64,000 bases of DNA. It comes from Vibrio jasicida CAIM 1864 = LMG 25398 (GTDB lineage Bacteria > Pseudomonadota > Gammaproteobacteria > Enterobacterales > Vibrionaceae). This document shows, piece by piece, positions 1-8,074 of the stretch. The stretch lies in contig NZ_BAOG01000008.1 in NCBI RefSeq assembly GCF_000400365.1, positions 1-64,000 of the forward strand. The letters run 5' to 3'. Numbering within the stretch: position 1 is the first letter of the stretch; each line of letters starts with the position of its first letter. A program made the translations under genes and the position numbers. Under the pieces are notes generated by a model, which saw only the letters and a list, made by a program, of their open reading frames with translations, made no database searches and was not told the origin of the DNA.

Positions 1-845
1 GAGGCGGTTAACCCAGCCCCTATTCTTACCGCGGCGGAGGCACATAAACGAATAGCACCGGACATCCCTTGATTGCCGCCTATACATAAGAGCTTGCCAT
101 TATTCCCTTTGTGGGCTGTGGCTTTTCTTTTTGGTAATAGCCTTTTGATGATTTGATGGTCAATGCCCAACGCACTTTCTTCTTCAATCGACTCAAACTC
201 AACGTTTACACCCAAGCCAGAAAAATGCAGCTCACCGACGTAGTCTCTTGCCTGCCCGGAGCATAAACCTTGCTTCACACCAATAAAGGTCACCGTATGA
301 TCCGCTTGTATGGCATCTCCGAGCACAGCACCGGTGTCCGCACTTAAACCAGAAGGAATATCGATGGAGATGACTGGACAGTGGATTTGGTTTATCTGAT
401 CGATATAACGACGATATTCGTGTCTCACTTCTCCATTTAACCCCGTTCCTAACATGGCGTCTATAATCACATCGGCTTCCAATAACGCGGTGTGCCAATC
501 ATCCCAACTGCTGATTTCACCATCAACCGTCTGCCAGTCTTCAAACGCTCTTAAGGCATCGCCTTTTAAGGCTGTAACATTATCGAATTGAAATACTCGT
601 ACTTTGAGCTGTGCTTGTTTTGCCAATGTAGCAAAGACATAGCCATCGCCCCCGTTGTTGCCTTTACCACAAACAACCAAGACTGTTCTTGCTCTGGGGT
701 ACAAATGAAGAAATCGTTCATATACTGCCATACCTGCGCGTTGCATCAGGCTATACATAGAGACGCCCACCATTTGAGCTGCGATGACCTCTCCTTTTCT
801 GACTTGTTCTGCAGTGTAGAGTTTAAGAGCGAGATTAAAGTCCAT
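1..845 (-). CDS. nnr: Bifunctional NAD(P)HX epimerase/dehydratase (NnrE-NnrD), 3' end outside window
   Basis: Repairs hydrated NADH and NADPH: the N-terminal YjeF_N domain epimerises S/R-NAD(P)HX and the C-terminal ribokinase-like domain dehydrates it with ADP. Only the first ~281 codons lie in the window; the family is usually about 500 aa. Translating from the ATG at 845 gives MDFNLALKLYTAEQ, then the YjeF_N nucleotide-binding loop VVCGKGNNGGDG at about residues 52-63. Near the window edge KGNNGKLLCIGGNQGMSGA reads in the same frame and is the start of the dehydratase domain. No stop interrupts the frame. The gene lies downstream of a terminator, so it is probably transcribed from its own promoter near 850-885. 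The symbol follows E. coli nnr (yjeF). Confidence 0.9.
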   Translation of the reverse strand, partial: MDFNLALKLYTAEQVRKGEVIAAQMVGVSMYSLMQRAGMAVYERFLHLYPRARTVLVVCGKGNNGGDGYVFATLAKQAQLKVRVFQFDNVTALKGDALRAFEDWQTVDGEISSWDDWHTALLEADVIIDAMLGTGLNGEVRHEYRRYIDQINQIHCPVISIDIPSGLSADTGAVLGDAIQADHTVTFIGVKQGLCSGQARDYVGELHFSGLGVNVEFESIEEESALGIDHQIIKRLLPKRKATAHKGNNGKLLCIGGNQGMSGAIRLCASAAVRIGAGLTA

Positions 846-885
846 TTTGATCTTCTACGTATTGGGGGAACACGATTTAAGTATA

Positions 886-914
886 CAAAAAAGCCGAGGC
901 GAACCTCGGCTTTT
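886..914 (-). terminator. Intrinsic terminator after the PAS-protein gene
   Basis: AAAAGCCGAGG and CCTCGGCTTTT form an 11-bp stem around a CGAA loop (889-914), followed on the minus strand by a run of six T. It sits 22 bp past the stop of the PAS protein gene and separates it from nnr. Confidence 0.9.
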
Positions 915-935
915 ACCATGCTTATTTTTTCAAGC

Positions 936-1376
936 TTACTTTTGGTCTTTCACCATCAAGGCTTCTGCGGTCGCATCTTGAATCGACAGGAACAACGAAT
1001 TGATTTTCCCTGTTGGGGTACGCATTGGATTTAGCGTCACGTTTTGGTACATAAACTCGGCCTGTTGAGTGACAGGACGAACGTTGCGACATCGGAACAA
1101 ATACGGACGCTGACGCCAAGTAATAAAACTGCGACAACCCAAATCGTAGACAGGTTTCGTCTTAAGCTTAAACCACTCTTGTGGGATTTCAGGGAAAATA
1201 TCGAAGATAGAGCGGCCAATCGCCTCATGTGATTGTAAACCACTGTGATGAGTCATAAACCCGTTCCACACTTGCACGTTATATTCTTTATCTATAACGA
1301 CCAAGCCCATATCGACATTCTGCACCATGTCGACCATCCAATGGAATTGTTCAAATTCTGCAGGTAGATTCAGCAT
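936..1376 (-). CDS. Single PAS-domain protein partnered with a response regulator
   Basis: A 146-aa soluble protein that is almost entirely one PAS sensor domain. The N-terminal half has the typical pattern MGLVVIDKEYNVQVWNGF followed by SHEAIGRSIFDIFP, and the C-terminal part reads like a PAC segment (VTLNPMRTPTGKINSLFLSIQD). There is no output domain, so it probably works by contacting a partner. The start codon overlaps the stop of the upstream gene as TAATG at 1374-1378, which implies translational coupling with the REC-CheC-like protein. Ligand and partner are unknown; that the pair forms one signalling unit is inferred from the coupling. Confidence 0.8.
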   Translation of the reverse strand: MLNLPAEFEQFHWMVDMVQNVDMGLVVIDKEYNVQVWNGFMTHHSGLQSHEAIGRSIFDIFPEIPQEWFKLKTKPVYDLGCRSFITWRQRPYLFRCRNVRPVTQQAEFMYQNVTLNPMRTPTGKINSLFLSIQDATAEALMVKDQK

Positions 1377-2380
1377 TAGAAGTCCTCCATCAAGTACGAC
1401 AGTTTGTTATCCAGCAACGGTAATGACTCATCCACGAACATAAACAGAAGATCACAACGAATTGAAGTGCCTTCGATGTTGTAGCTCACTTCAAAGGTCA
1501 TGGTACGACTGAACGCGCCCGTGGTTGATTCGATAATAGAGTCAATCGAGATATGCTGGCCGAGCAAAACTGGAGGACTTTGGAAAAATCGGACTTCAGA
1601 TTGCTCGCCTAAACCATTCAAGAAAGAACCAACCAGAATGTTGGAGATATCCATCAACAGCTCGAGCTCTTCTAACTCTTCACTGTCTGCTGGCACCTTC
1701 ATCAGTTTCTTAAGATCAGAAACACTGGAGTCACTCAAGAGTACGAGAGCTTCACCCGCGATCCCTTCACCACAAAAACCTTGGCACACACCAGAGACGT
1801 TGTCTTGTGATGCCAAATCACGTAAAGCCATGTGAAGCTCGCTGACTTCGAAGATGTTTACGTTCGGTAATGGAAGTTGAACAAACACATCGAAATGACG
1901 TGCTAGGGCATCCGCTGCCCGGCCAATAGAAACGTTCGCCACTTCCATATAAATATCGCGGCGACGTAAAATCGGCAGCTCAAGCGTGATAGGAGTGATC
2001 ACCTGAGGGCGTTGATCAGGTTCGACAAGCTCTTTTAACGTCGCTTTAAGCTCGTCCTTACCAATCGGCTTTTGAATAAATGCTTTCGCACCGAGAGCAA
2101 ACACGCGCTCTTTTGCTTTTGGCTGAATATCGCCAGACACAACCACGACGGGCGTTTGAATGCCCAAGCGTTTCATGTTTTCTAATGTTTCAAAACCGTC
2201 CATCTCTGGCATGGTGAGGTCGAGAAACATCAGTTTAAATTCTTTTTGCGCTAACTCTTCAAGCGCATTTTTACCATGGATGGCAAATGTCACGTCTGCA
2301 TTCAATGTTGCTGGCAGTGATCTTGCCATCTGTTTGCGTGCTAACGCAGAATCATCACAGATGAGTACAGGAAAAGACAT
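1376..2380 (-). CDS. Response regulator with C-terminal CheC/CheX-like domain
   Basis: 334 aa. Residues 1-125 are a receiver domain with the acidic pair D9-D10, phospho-acceptor D54 (FLDLTMPEMDG), S82 and K104 (IQKPIG). Residues ~140-334 resemble the CheC/CheX/FliY phosphatase fold: the signature region LLMDISNILVG, followed 23 residues after the Asn by Pro, is recognisable. The usual catalytic Glu of the CheC motif (E-x2-N) is Asp here, so activity against a phosphorylated regulator may be altered. The gene is the first of a two-gene operon with the PAS protein. No DNA-binding domain is present, so it is likely to act on chemotaxis or another two-component pathway rather than on transcription. 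Confidence 0.8.
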   Translation of the reverse strand: MSFPVLICDDSALARKQMARSLPATLNADVTFAIHGKNALEELAQKEFKLMFLDLTMPEMDGFETLENMKRLGIQTPVVVVSGDIQPKAKERVFALGAKAFIQKPIGKDELKATLKELVEPDQRPQVITPITLELPILRRRDIYMEVANVSIGRAADALARHFDVFVQLPLPNVNIFEVSELHMALRDLASQDNVSGVCQGFCGEGIAGEALVLLSDSSVSDLKKLMKVPADSEELEELELLMDISNILVGSFLNGLGEQSEVRFFQSPPVLLGQHISIDSIIESTTGAFSRTMTFEVSYNIEGTSIRCDLLFMFVDESLPLLDNKLSYLMEDF

Positions 2381-2636
2381 GCTACCACCTTTAAATATTC
2401 AACAATCTGCGCGGGATTCTACCAGATTGTTACTGCTACACAGACTAAGAGTCTTCGTTTTTTGTTTACTGGGTAAGCATACGCAATATGAATAGTTGAG
2501 TGAACCAATGAACTAAGAAAAAGTTCGATTCCCTGTACATTTAGTGACATCAGTCAGGAATGATTAAAAGTTCTACAAGGCTTGATACGCAAGGGGTTGC
2601 GTTTATAAAGTTGCTGCCATTTAAGATAAACAGAAA

Positions 2637-2664
2637 TAAAAAAGGCACCCTCTTTGGAGTGCCT
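2637..2664 (-). terminator. Intrinsic terminator of the aldo/keto reductase gene
   Basis: On the minus strand AGGCACTC pairs with GGGTGCCT (one G-T pair) around a short A-rich loop and is followed by a T run. It lies 26 bp past the stop at 2690. Confidence 0.8.
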
Positions 2665-2689
2665 CAGTCTTTTGCTCACTGATCGCTTT

Positions 2690-3598
2690 CTATGGCACAC
2701 CGTGACCTTTTGATGCAACCCAAACTCGGTACCATTGCTCACGAGTTAGCTCAATGCTTAGCGCGTTAACTGCACTATGCACACGCTCGATTTTACCAGA
2801 ACCAATAATTGGCATCGGCTTAGAAGGCAAGCGACGTACCCAAGCGTAAATCACTTCGTCGATGCTGTTTGCACCCACTTCTTCTCGGATAGCTTCTAGC
2901 TCGTTACGAACACGAACCGCTTGCTCCGTATCCCCAGTGAAAATTGAACCGCCACCTAAACATGACCATGCCATTGGACGAACACGATGCGTTTGGAGTA
3001 GATCTAGCGTACCATCGTGTGCCACTTCAAAGTTCAGAGGGTTGATTTCCACTTGGTTAGTCACAAGAGGTTTGCTTAAACGAGATTGAAGAAGCTCGAA
3101 TTGACGAGGCGTGAAGTTAGAAACACCAAAGTGCTTAACTTTACCCACTTTATGTAGCTCAGAGAACGCTTCTGCTACCTCGTCAGCATCCATTAACACG
3201 TCTGGACGATGGATAAGAAGAACATCAATCTCATCGACTTTTAGTCGCTCAAGCGAGTTGTTCACGGATTGATAGATGTGTGCAGCGCTGGTGTCGTAGT
3301 GGTTGATCTTACGTTCTGGCGTTTTATCACCACACAAATTGATGTCGCACTTCGTCACGATCTGAATTTGCTCACGAACGCTTTTGTCCAGTGCGAGTGC
3401 TTCACCAAACAGCGCTTCACATTCGTAGTTACCGTAGATATCAGCGTGATCGACGGTGGTAATGCCTAACTCAATATGTTGCTTTAGGAACGACAAACGC
3501 TCTTGCGCTGTCATGCCCCAATCTACCGCACGCCAATAACCTTGTACCAGTTCAGAAAACTCTGGACCGTTTGGTGCAGTCGCTACTTTTGCAACCAT
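2690..3598 (-). CDS. Aldo/keto reductase, YdhF-like
   Basis: 302-aa NADPH-dependent oxidoreductase of the aldo/keto reductase superfamily, cytosolic. The catalytic tetrad is visible: Asp and Tyr in DHADIYGNYECE (~52-63), Lys in the TKCDI strand (~88) and His in LLIHRPD (~129). The C-terminal cofactor-binding loop reads PIIGSGKIERV. Length and sequence fit the E. coli YdhF group (298 aa), whose physiological substrate is not settled. The ATG at 3598 is preceded by AAGGAGATAAACCC. It stands alone between its terminator and a divergent HTH gene. Confidence 0.85.
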   Translation of the reverse strand: MVAKVATAPNGPEFSELVQGYWRAVDWGMTAQERLSFLKQHIELGITTVDHADIYGNYECEALFGEALALDKSVREQIQIVTKCDINLCGDKTPERKINHYDTSAAHIYQSVNNSLERLKVDEIDVLLIHRPDVLMDADEVAEAFSELHKVGKVKHFGVSNFTPRQFELLQSRLSKPLVTNQVEINPLNFEVAHDGTLDLLQTHRVRPMAWSCLGGGSIFTGDTEQAVRVRNELEAIREEVGANSIDEVIYAWVRRLPSKPMPIIGSGKIERVHSAVNALSIELTREQWYRVWVASKGHGVP

Positions 3599-3694
3599 GG
3601 GTTTATCTCCTTTTCTTAATCTGCTTTCATCCTAGTCTTGTTTTACCGCTCGCTCAACGGGTAAACTTTCGCAATTCGAACTGGAGTACGAAAT

Positions 3695-4102
3695 ATGTCT
3701 TTTGCCCAACGACTCGCGACATTAATTGGCGAAGAAAGCATCAGTGGTTTTGCGCGACGCGTGGACGTTTCTGAAGCTTTGATTCGCAAATACCTCAAAG
3801 GCAGCGAACCCAGCTTAGCCAAAGCGAATCAAATCGCCATGCGAGCCAACTGTTCATTGGAATGGTTAGCCACTGGTTGCGGCTATTTTTACCGTCAAGC
3901 GGAAGTCGTGGACATGGGGGCCTATAAACTGGCCTTCCAGCACGTGATGAATGGAACGATATCAGAAGAGGAAGAAGCCAAGCACCGCAAGCTGGTAGCG
4001 GGTTATCAGTACCTACGCGCACACAAAAAGTCAGATGGATTTTTGGATGAATCCGCGATGGCGACGTTTCTTGCCCTACATAATGAATCTAAAGGCGAGT
4101 GA
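3695..4102 (+). CDS. Small XRE/repressor-like HTH protein
   Basis: 135 aa. The first ~65 residues form a helix-turn-helix of the phage-repressor type: SFAQRLATLIGEESISGFARRVDVSEALIRKYLKG, then EPSLAKANQIAMRANCSLEWLATG. The remainder (HVMNGTISEEEEAKHRKLVAGYQYLRAH) is charged and helical with no recognised domain, too short for a LexA-type peptidase half. It probably binds DNA as a dimer; its targets are unknown. The 3' end overlaps the end of the convergent secreted-protein gene by 14 bp (4089-4102). It could be an old phage-derived regulator, but no phage genes are nearby. Confidence 0.75.
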   Translation: MSFAQRLATLIGEESISGFARRVDVSEALIRKYLKGSEPSLAKANQIAMRANCSLEWLATGCGYFYRQAEVVDMGAYKLAFQHVMNGTISEEEEAKHRKLVAGYQYLRAHKKSDGFLDESAMATFLALHNESKGE

Positions 4103-4661
4103 TGGTTAACTCTAGCATCTCACCATCACTCGTTAAATTAGCCTTAACTTTTGGCAACGATGCTTCAAATTCTTGAGCCCGTAGCCAATCGAGTGTTCTA
4201 GGTGCGTCTTGAGGATATTGATTCATAAGCAATACGACGTCCCTATCTACCGATTCAGGCGATTGCTGTTGCAGTGCTTCACGTACATCATAATGCTCGT
4301 CCCCTATACCAAGCGCACTTACCACAAAACCGTCTTTTCTCAAATTCAGAATAAGATCACTCAACGTTTGCGCGTCATATGCCGCTAAAAACGATAAAGT
4401 CATGCTCTGATTTCTTAAGGTTAGCTCACCATAAAGCGCTATATTGTAATAATAAAACTCATCTAAACACATGACCGTCATTTGATTGAAGGCATCACAT
4501 TCATACCATTCACCACCTTGCTTTATCACTTCTCTTACCTCTGTCAACGGCTTATCGGACAACAATGCCTGCCACCAAAAGCCGTTCGCAAATGAAACAT
4601 GAGTGTGGAAAAAAACAATGAGTGAAAAGCAAGTGACAGCAGATAAGGAAAGACGCGACAT
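4089..4661 (-). CDS. Secreted protein of unknown function
   Basis: 190 aa; I do not recognise a family. Residues 1-25 are a signal peptide (hydrophobic core LSAVTCFSLIVFF, likely cleavage after VSFA before NGFWW), so the product should be periplasmic or outer-membrane associated. The mature part contains two Cys (WYECDAF, MTVMCLDEF) that could form a disulfide, and ends in a short beta-rich tail (SDGEMLELTITRL). It overlaps the end of the convergent HTH gene tail-to-tail. No operon partner is evident. Confidence 0.7.
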   Translation of the reverse strand: MSRLSLSAVTCFSLIVFFHTHVSFANGFWWQALLSDKPLTEVREVIKQGGEWYECDAFNQMTVMCLDEFYYYNIALYGELTLRNQSMTLSFLAAYDAQTLSDLILNLRKDGFVVSALGIGDEHYDVREALQQQSPESVDRDVVLLMNQYPQDAPRTLDWLRAQEFEASLPKVKANLTSDGEMLELTITRL

Positions 4662-4754
4662 GATTGAGTTTTCTGTTCTTCAGTGAGGTTGAGACTCGAA
4701 GATCATTACGGTTTGAAAGAAAAATGACAAGGTCAGAGGTCGAAGTTTGGCAAC

Positions 4755-4778
4755 AAAAAAGCGGACCTTCTAGCCCGC
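4755..4778 (-). terminator. Orphan minus-strand intrinsic terminator
   Basis: Minus strand: GCGGGCT pairs with GGTCCGC (GC-rich, two G-T pairs) and is followed by TTTTTT. No protein gene lies immediately upstream on that strand: the next minus-strand signal is another terminator at 4916-4942. It therefore points to a short non-coding transcript. Confidence 0.65.
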
Positions 4779-4870
4779 ATCAATCTTGTATAAAGCCTGA
4801 ATAGCGTAATCCCTCACGCTGAGAACCATTACAAAATACAAGATATCACACCTTTCACATTAATCAACAC
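4760..4870 (-). ncRNA. Candidate small RNA ending at the 4755 terminator
   Basis: Inferred from the orphan terminator. On the minus strand TTGATT, a 16-bp spacer and TATCTT form a plausible sigma-70 promoter around 4835-4867, which would give an RNA of roughly 80 nt carrying an internal hairpin (AGCGT...ACGCT at about 4803-4820). The 5' end is uncertain and no known sRNA family was recognised. Confidence 0.35.
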
Positions 4871-4915
4871 CCCATACTGTATTTTAGACAATACAGAAAT
4901 TTAGTCGCAGGCATT

Positions 4916-4942
4916 AAAAAGGCGCACTTTTGCGTGCGCCTC
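4916..4942 (-). terminator. Second orphan minus-strand terminator
   Basis: GGCGCAC and GTGCGCC form a 7-bp GC-only-type stem (4921-4940) followed on the minus strand by TTTTT. It ends a transcript that must start between here and the clcA promoter region. Confidence 0.75.
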
Positions 4943-4953
4943 TGCCTCGTGAC

Positions 4954-5109
4954 TCAATCGTGAGTATGCGAATCGGGAAGTCTATTGATGCATCCCGAAC
5001 AAATAACGAGGAATTTCTGTAGGGTTTGAATCCATCCAAATTGTGTGTAAAACCTCACATCCCTCCTTCTGAAGCAGTCATGTTGCTTTACACTTAAAGC
5101 ATGGTTCAT
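4954..5109 (-). CDS. Possible 51-aa small protein (doubtful)
   Basis: An ATG at 5109 opens a 51-codon frame (MNHALSVKQHDCFRRRDV..., ending DSHTHD) that stops 12 bp before the terminator at 4942. No good ribosome binding site precedes the ATG. A strong AAGGAGGG lies inside the frame, near 5060, just ahead of GTG codons and of a 17-codon ATG frame (5035-4982, MDSNPTEIPRYLFGMHQ). Either short frame, or no protein at all, could explain this transcript. Confidence 0.25.
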   Translation of the reverse strand: MNHALSVKQHDCFRRRDVRFYTQFGWIQTLQKFLVICSGCINRLPDSHTHD

Positions 5110-5163
5110 TTTGCTCAGAAAACAAGGCGACCCAATAAAAAAATGTCGTCATATATGGGATCA

Positions 5164-5185
5164 ATAGCACAATATTTATCAATAT
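5164..5185. promoter_or_regulatory. LuxR/SmcR-like half-site between clcA and the orphan minus transcript
   Basis: On the minus strand TATTGATAAAT (11 bp) matches one complete half of the Harveyi-clade LuxR consensus; the other half is degenerate. It lies ~80 bp upstream of the clcA -10 and ~55 bp upstream of the minus-strand small ORF. The pattern match is seen; binding is inference. Confidence 0.3.
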
Positions 5186-5314
5186 TTGGACAAAGGAGAC
5201 TTGAACCGCTCAATAGTGGAAAGCTAAATTGCATCTTTATTGATTAGGTCTAGACTCTCGTCAGCGTATAATTTCTTTCGTCCCTTCCAACTTTATTTTC
5301 AGGAGAATCTGTTA

Positions 5315-6721
5315 ATGACCAAACGCGAGAGAATTGTTAAATCTGTGTTAGCGCACGTACCGAAAGATGCGATTAACCAGTTTGTCTCTCGAGGGTCAAC
5401 GCCAACATCATTCTCCGTTCTCGTTATGGCTGCAGTCGTTGGCACGTTAGCCGGCCTTGTTGGTACTTATTTTGAAATCGCCGTTCACTTTGTATCAGAG
5501 ACTCGTACCGAGTGGCTTAAAAGTGAAATTGGCAGCGTGTTACCGCTTTGGCTTGCCGCTATTTTGATCAGTGCAACGCTCGCCTTCATTGGTTACTACC
5601 TTGTACACCGCTTTGCCCCAGAAGCCTCCGGCTCAGGCATCCCTGAGATCGAAGGCGCGATGGACAATATTCGCCCCGTGCGTTGGTGGCGAGTCATTCC
5701 CGTAAAATTCTTTGGCGGCATGGGTGCTTTAGGCTCAGGTATGGTATTAGGCCGCGAAGGTCCTACCGTGCAGATGGGCGGTGCGGTTGGCCGTATGGTC
5801 ACTGACATTTTCAGAATTAAGGATGACGATACTCGACACTCGCTTTTAGCATCCGGAGCGGCAGGCGGCTTGGCCGCAGCGTTCAACGCACCGTTGGCTG
5901 GTATTATGTTTGTGGTTGAGGAAATGCGTCCTCAATTTCGCTACTCATTAATTTCTATTCGCGCAGTGATCATCTCTGCGATCATGGCGAACATTGTCTT
6001 CCGGGCGATTAATGGCCAAGAAGCGGTGATTACCATGCCGCAGTATCAATCACCAGAGCTGCAATCATTATGGTTGTTCTTATTACTGGGTTCGCTCTTT
6101 GGCGTGTTCGGAGTGGTCTTCAATAAACTGATCACCATTGCACAAGACAGCTTTGTTGCACTTCACAAGAATGACCGTAAACGCTACTTAATCACGGGGA
6201 CCATCCTCGGCGGCGTATTTGGCTTATTACTGCTTTACGTACCTCAATTAACCGGCGGCGGTATTGGGTTAATCCCTGATATCACGAATGGCAACTACTC
6301 TATCTCTATTTTAGTGATGTTGTTTGTTGGCCGTGTCATCACCACCCTACTTTGTTTTGGTTCTGGCGCGCCTGGTGGTATCTTCGCACCGATGTTGGCG
6401 TTGGGTACTTTATTCGGCTATGCGTTTGGGGCAAGTGCAGATATGTTGTTGCCGTCTCTCACTATCGAGCCGGGGGTGTTTGCTATTGCTGGTATGGGTG
6501 CGTTGTTTGCAGCAACTGTACGTGCGCCAATCACTGGTATCTTGCTCGTTATCGAGATGACTAATAACTACTATTTGATCCTACCTCTCATTATTACAAG
6601 TTTAGGTGCCGTAATTGTGGCTCAATTACTTGGCGGACAACCAATTTACAGCCAGTTACTACATCGTACGCTTAAAAATGACAAGTTACGCCAACAGGAC
6701 CTACCTGAAAATCAGGGCTAA
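5315..6721 (+). CDS. clcA: ClC-family H+/Cl- exchange transporter
   Basis: 468-aa inner-membrane proton/chloride antiporter. All selectivity-filter motifs are present: GSGIP, GREGP (with the gating Glu), GSGAPGGIFAP and the late PIY tyrosine. In E. coli ClcA supports extreme acid resistance. I chose the ATG at 5315 because AGGAG lies 8 bp upstream and the length matches Vibrio ClcA; a frame-open ATG at 5240 would add 25 residues but falls upstream of a likely -10 box (TATAAT, 5267-5272). The gene appears monocistronic, ended by a long hairpin at 6765-6801. Confidence 0.95.
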   Translation: MTKRERIVKSVLAHVPKDAINQFVSRGSTPTSFSVLVMAAVVGTLAGLVGTYFEIAVHFVSETRTEWLKSEIGSVLPLWLAAILISATLAFIGYYLVHRFAPEASGSGIPEIEGAMDNIRPVRWWRVIPVKFFGGMGALGSGMVLGREGPTVQMGGAVGRMVTDIFRIKDDDTRHSLLASGAAGGLAAAFNAPLAGIMFVVEEMRPQFRYSLISIRAVIISAIMANIVFRAINGQEAVITMPQYQSPELQSLWLFLLLGSLFGVFGVVFNKLITIAQDSFVALHKNDRKRYLITGTILGGVFGLLLLYVPQLTGGGIGLIPDITNGNYSISILVMLFVGRVITTLLCFGSGAPGGIFAPMLALGTLFGYAFGASADMLLPSLTIEPGVFAIAGMGALFAATVRAPITGILLVIEMTNNYYLILPLIITSLGAVIVAQLLGGQPIYSQLLHRTLKNDKLRQQDLPENQG

Positions 6722-6764
6722 CGTTACATCCCCCAATTGACGGCAAGGTGCTTGGGTATAAAGG

Positions 6765-6801
6765 CTCCAAATAATCTTTCATATAGAAGATTCATTTGGA
6801 G
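6765..6801 (+). terminator. Long hairpin after clcA
   Basis: CTCCAAATAATCTT and AAGATTCATTTGGAG pair along ~14 bp with one bulge around an 8-nt loop. The T tract is weak (AATTTTG 8 bp later), so it may stabilise the 3' end rather than terminate strongly. The rest of the gap up to 7015 shows no gene. Confidence 0.5.
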
Positions 6802-7015
6802 TCAGTAATTTTGCGTTTTTGCAACTCTCGAACTCATTTCGCTACCAAACTCACAAAACTCCCATTCGTTGATATTTACCCAGCACATTTAAGGGTATCG
6901 ATGCGTGAAACTTGATACTATCTTCGAACAGAAATAGAGCAATTCATCCAAATATCGGATAGTCCTAGGGCAACATCCATTCACTGGATTCATACAATAT
7001 CAATTCGGAGTAGAT

Positions 7016-7981
7016 TTGAACTGGAAAAGACTTGTGCAGTTTTACAGTGTTCCGCCCTCACAAGCGGCATTAGCACTGGGCATGATCGGACTTGGCCAAG
7101 CTTGGGCGCTCTATGTACCAGATATAGGTGAACCTATACGCCCTTTCCTCGCTGCACTAGGCGCGCTTCTTCTCACTCCGGTTCTATTGAAATACGCAAC
7201 CAGCCCACGTTTGTTTATGGCAGACATCAAGCATCCTCTTAGCGGCAGTTTGATGGCGCCAATGAGCATGGCATTATTGATGCTGTGCGACTATCTCGCT
7301 GCCGTCGAACCGATTATTGCTTACCCACTGTGGTTCATGGCCGTTGCGTTGCATTTTACCATGATGGTAATGTTCTTCGGTTTTCAGATAATGAACTTCA
7401 AAATGTCGAATATCGTCCCGAGTTGGTTCTTATATCCGGTGGGGTTGATCAGTTCTTCACTTGCTGGGTCTCAGTTTGGTCACAATGTCTTTTCTGAAAC
7501 CTTGGCAATGATGTGCATTGGCATTTACTTCTTTATGCTGCCATTAGTGTTGTATCGCCTCGTTTTCTTTGGCTCTCTCCCCCGTAGAGCACGTCCAACC
7601 CTTGCGATCATGGCAGCTCCGGTGAACTTGTCTTTAGCGGCGTATTTGGTCAACTTTGGCGAGCCAGACCCGATTCTCACAGGCGCATTGGCAGGCATCG
7701 CGATCACCATGACCTTGCTGATTTATCTGTGTTACTTCCGTTTATTGCGTCTTAAATTCCAGCCATCTATTGCGGCCGTGACCTTCCCTTCCGTTATTAG
7801 TGCTATTGCGATGCATCGCCTCACCACTTTTTTTGCAGAGTCTCACCCCCATTGGCATTGGCTGCACGATTTTGGATTCCTAGAGTTAAGCATTGCCACG
7901 GTACTTGTCGTTTGGGTTTCTGCTGGTTATGTAAAAATGTACTGGCCAGAACTGGTAAGAACGCCCTCAAAACAGACATAA
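7016..7981 (+). CDS. tehA: TehA-type SLAC1/TDT family channel or transporter
   Basis: 321-aa protein with about ten hydrophobic helices throughout, of the tellurite-resistance/dicarboxylate transporter (TDT/SLAC1) family. Opening SVPPSQAALALGMIGLGQAW and the central FFGFQIMNFKMSN stretch fit this family. In Haemophilus TehA is an anion-channel homologue; overexpression gives tellurite resistance, but the natural substrate is uncertain. The start is a TTG at 7016 with GGAG 6 bp upstream; no earlier ATG is in frame. No tehB methyltransferase follows, so the symbol denotes family only. Confidence 0.75.
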   Translation: MNWKRLVQFYSVPPSQAALALGMIGLGQAWALYVPDIGEPIRPFLAALGALLLTPVLLKYATSPRLFMADIKHPLSGSLMAPMSMALLMLCDYLAAVEPIIAYPLWFMAVALHFTMMVMFFGFQIMNFKMSNIVPSWFLYPVGLISSSLAGSQFGHNVFSETLAMMCIGIYFFMLPLVLYRLVFFGSLPRRARPTLAIMAAPVNLSLAAYLVNFGEPDPILTGALAGIAITMTLLIYLCYFRLLRLKFQPSIAAVTFPSVISAIAMHRLTTFFAESHPHWHWLHDFGFLELSIATVLVVWVSAGYVKMYWPELVRTPSKQT

Positions 7982-7984
7982 AAA

Positions 7985-8010
7985 AACGACCTCATTGCGA
8001 GGTCGTTTTC
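7985..8010 (+). terminator. Intrinsic terminator of tehA
   Basis: AACGACCTC and GAGGTCGTT pair perfectly around ATTGC, followed by TTCTTTTG, 4 bp after the stop codon. Upstream A run may make it work in both directions. Confidence 0.9.
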
Positions 8011-8074
8011 TTTTGTTCTTTGCAAGCTCATGCTCGATAAACATTACTCAATTCACATTGGCCGATGCATTGAG

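Noticed and set aside
588..1034. 148-codon plus-strand frame
   Set aside because: It runs antisense through nnr, a terminator and the PAS gene, and its protein is Cys-rich without family resemblance.
2381..2636. Possible small gene between the response regulator and the aldo/keto reductase
   Set aside because: Open frames there are short, lack ribosome sites and overlap the promoter region; nothing supportable was seen.
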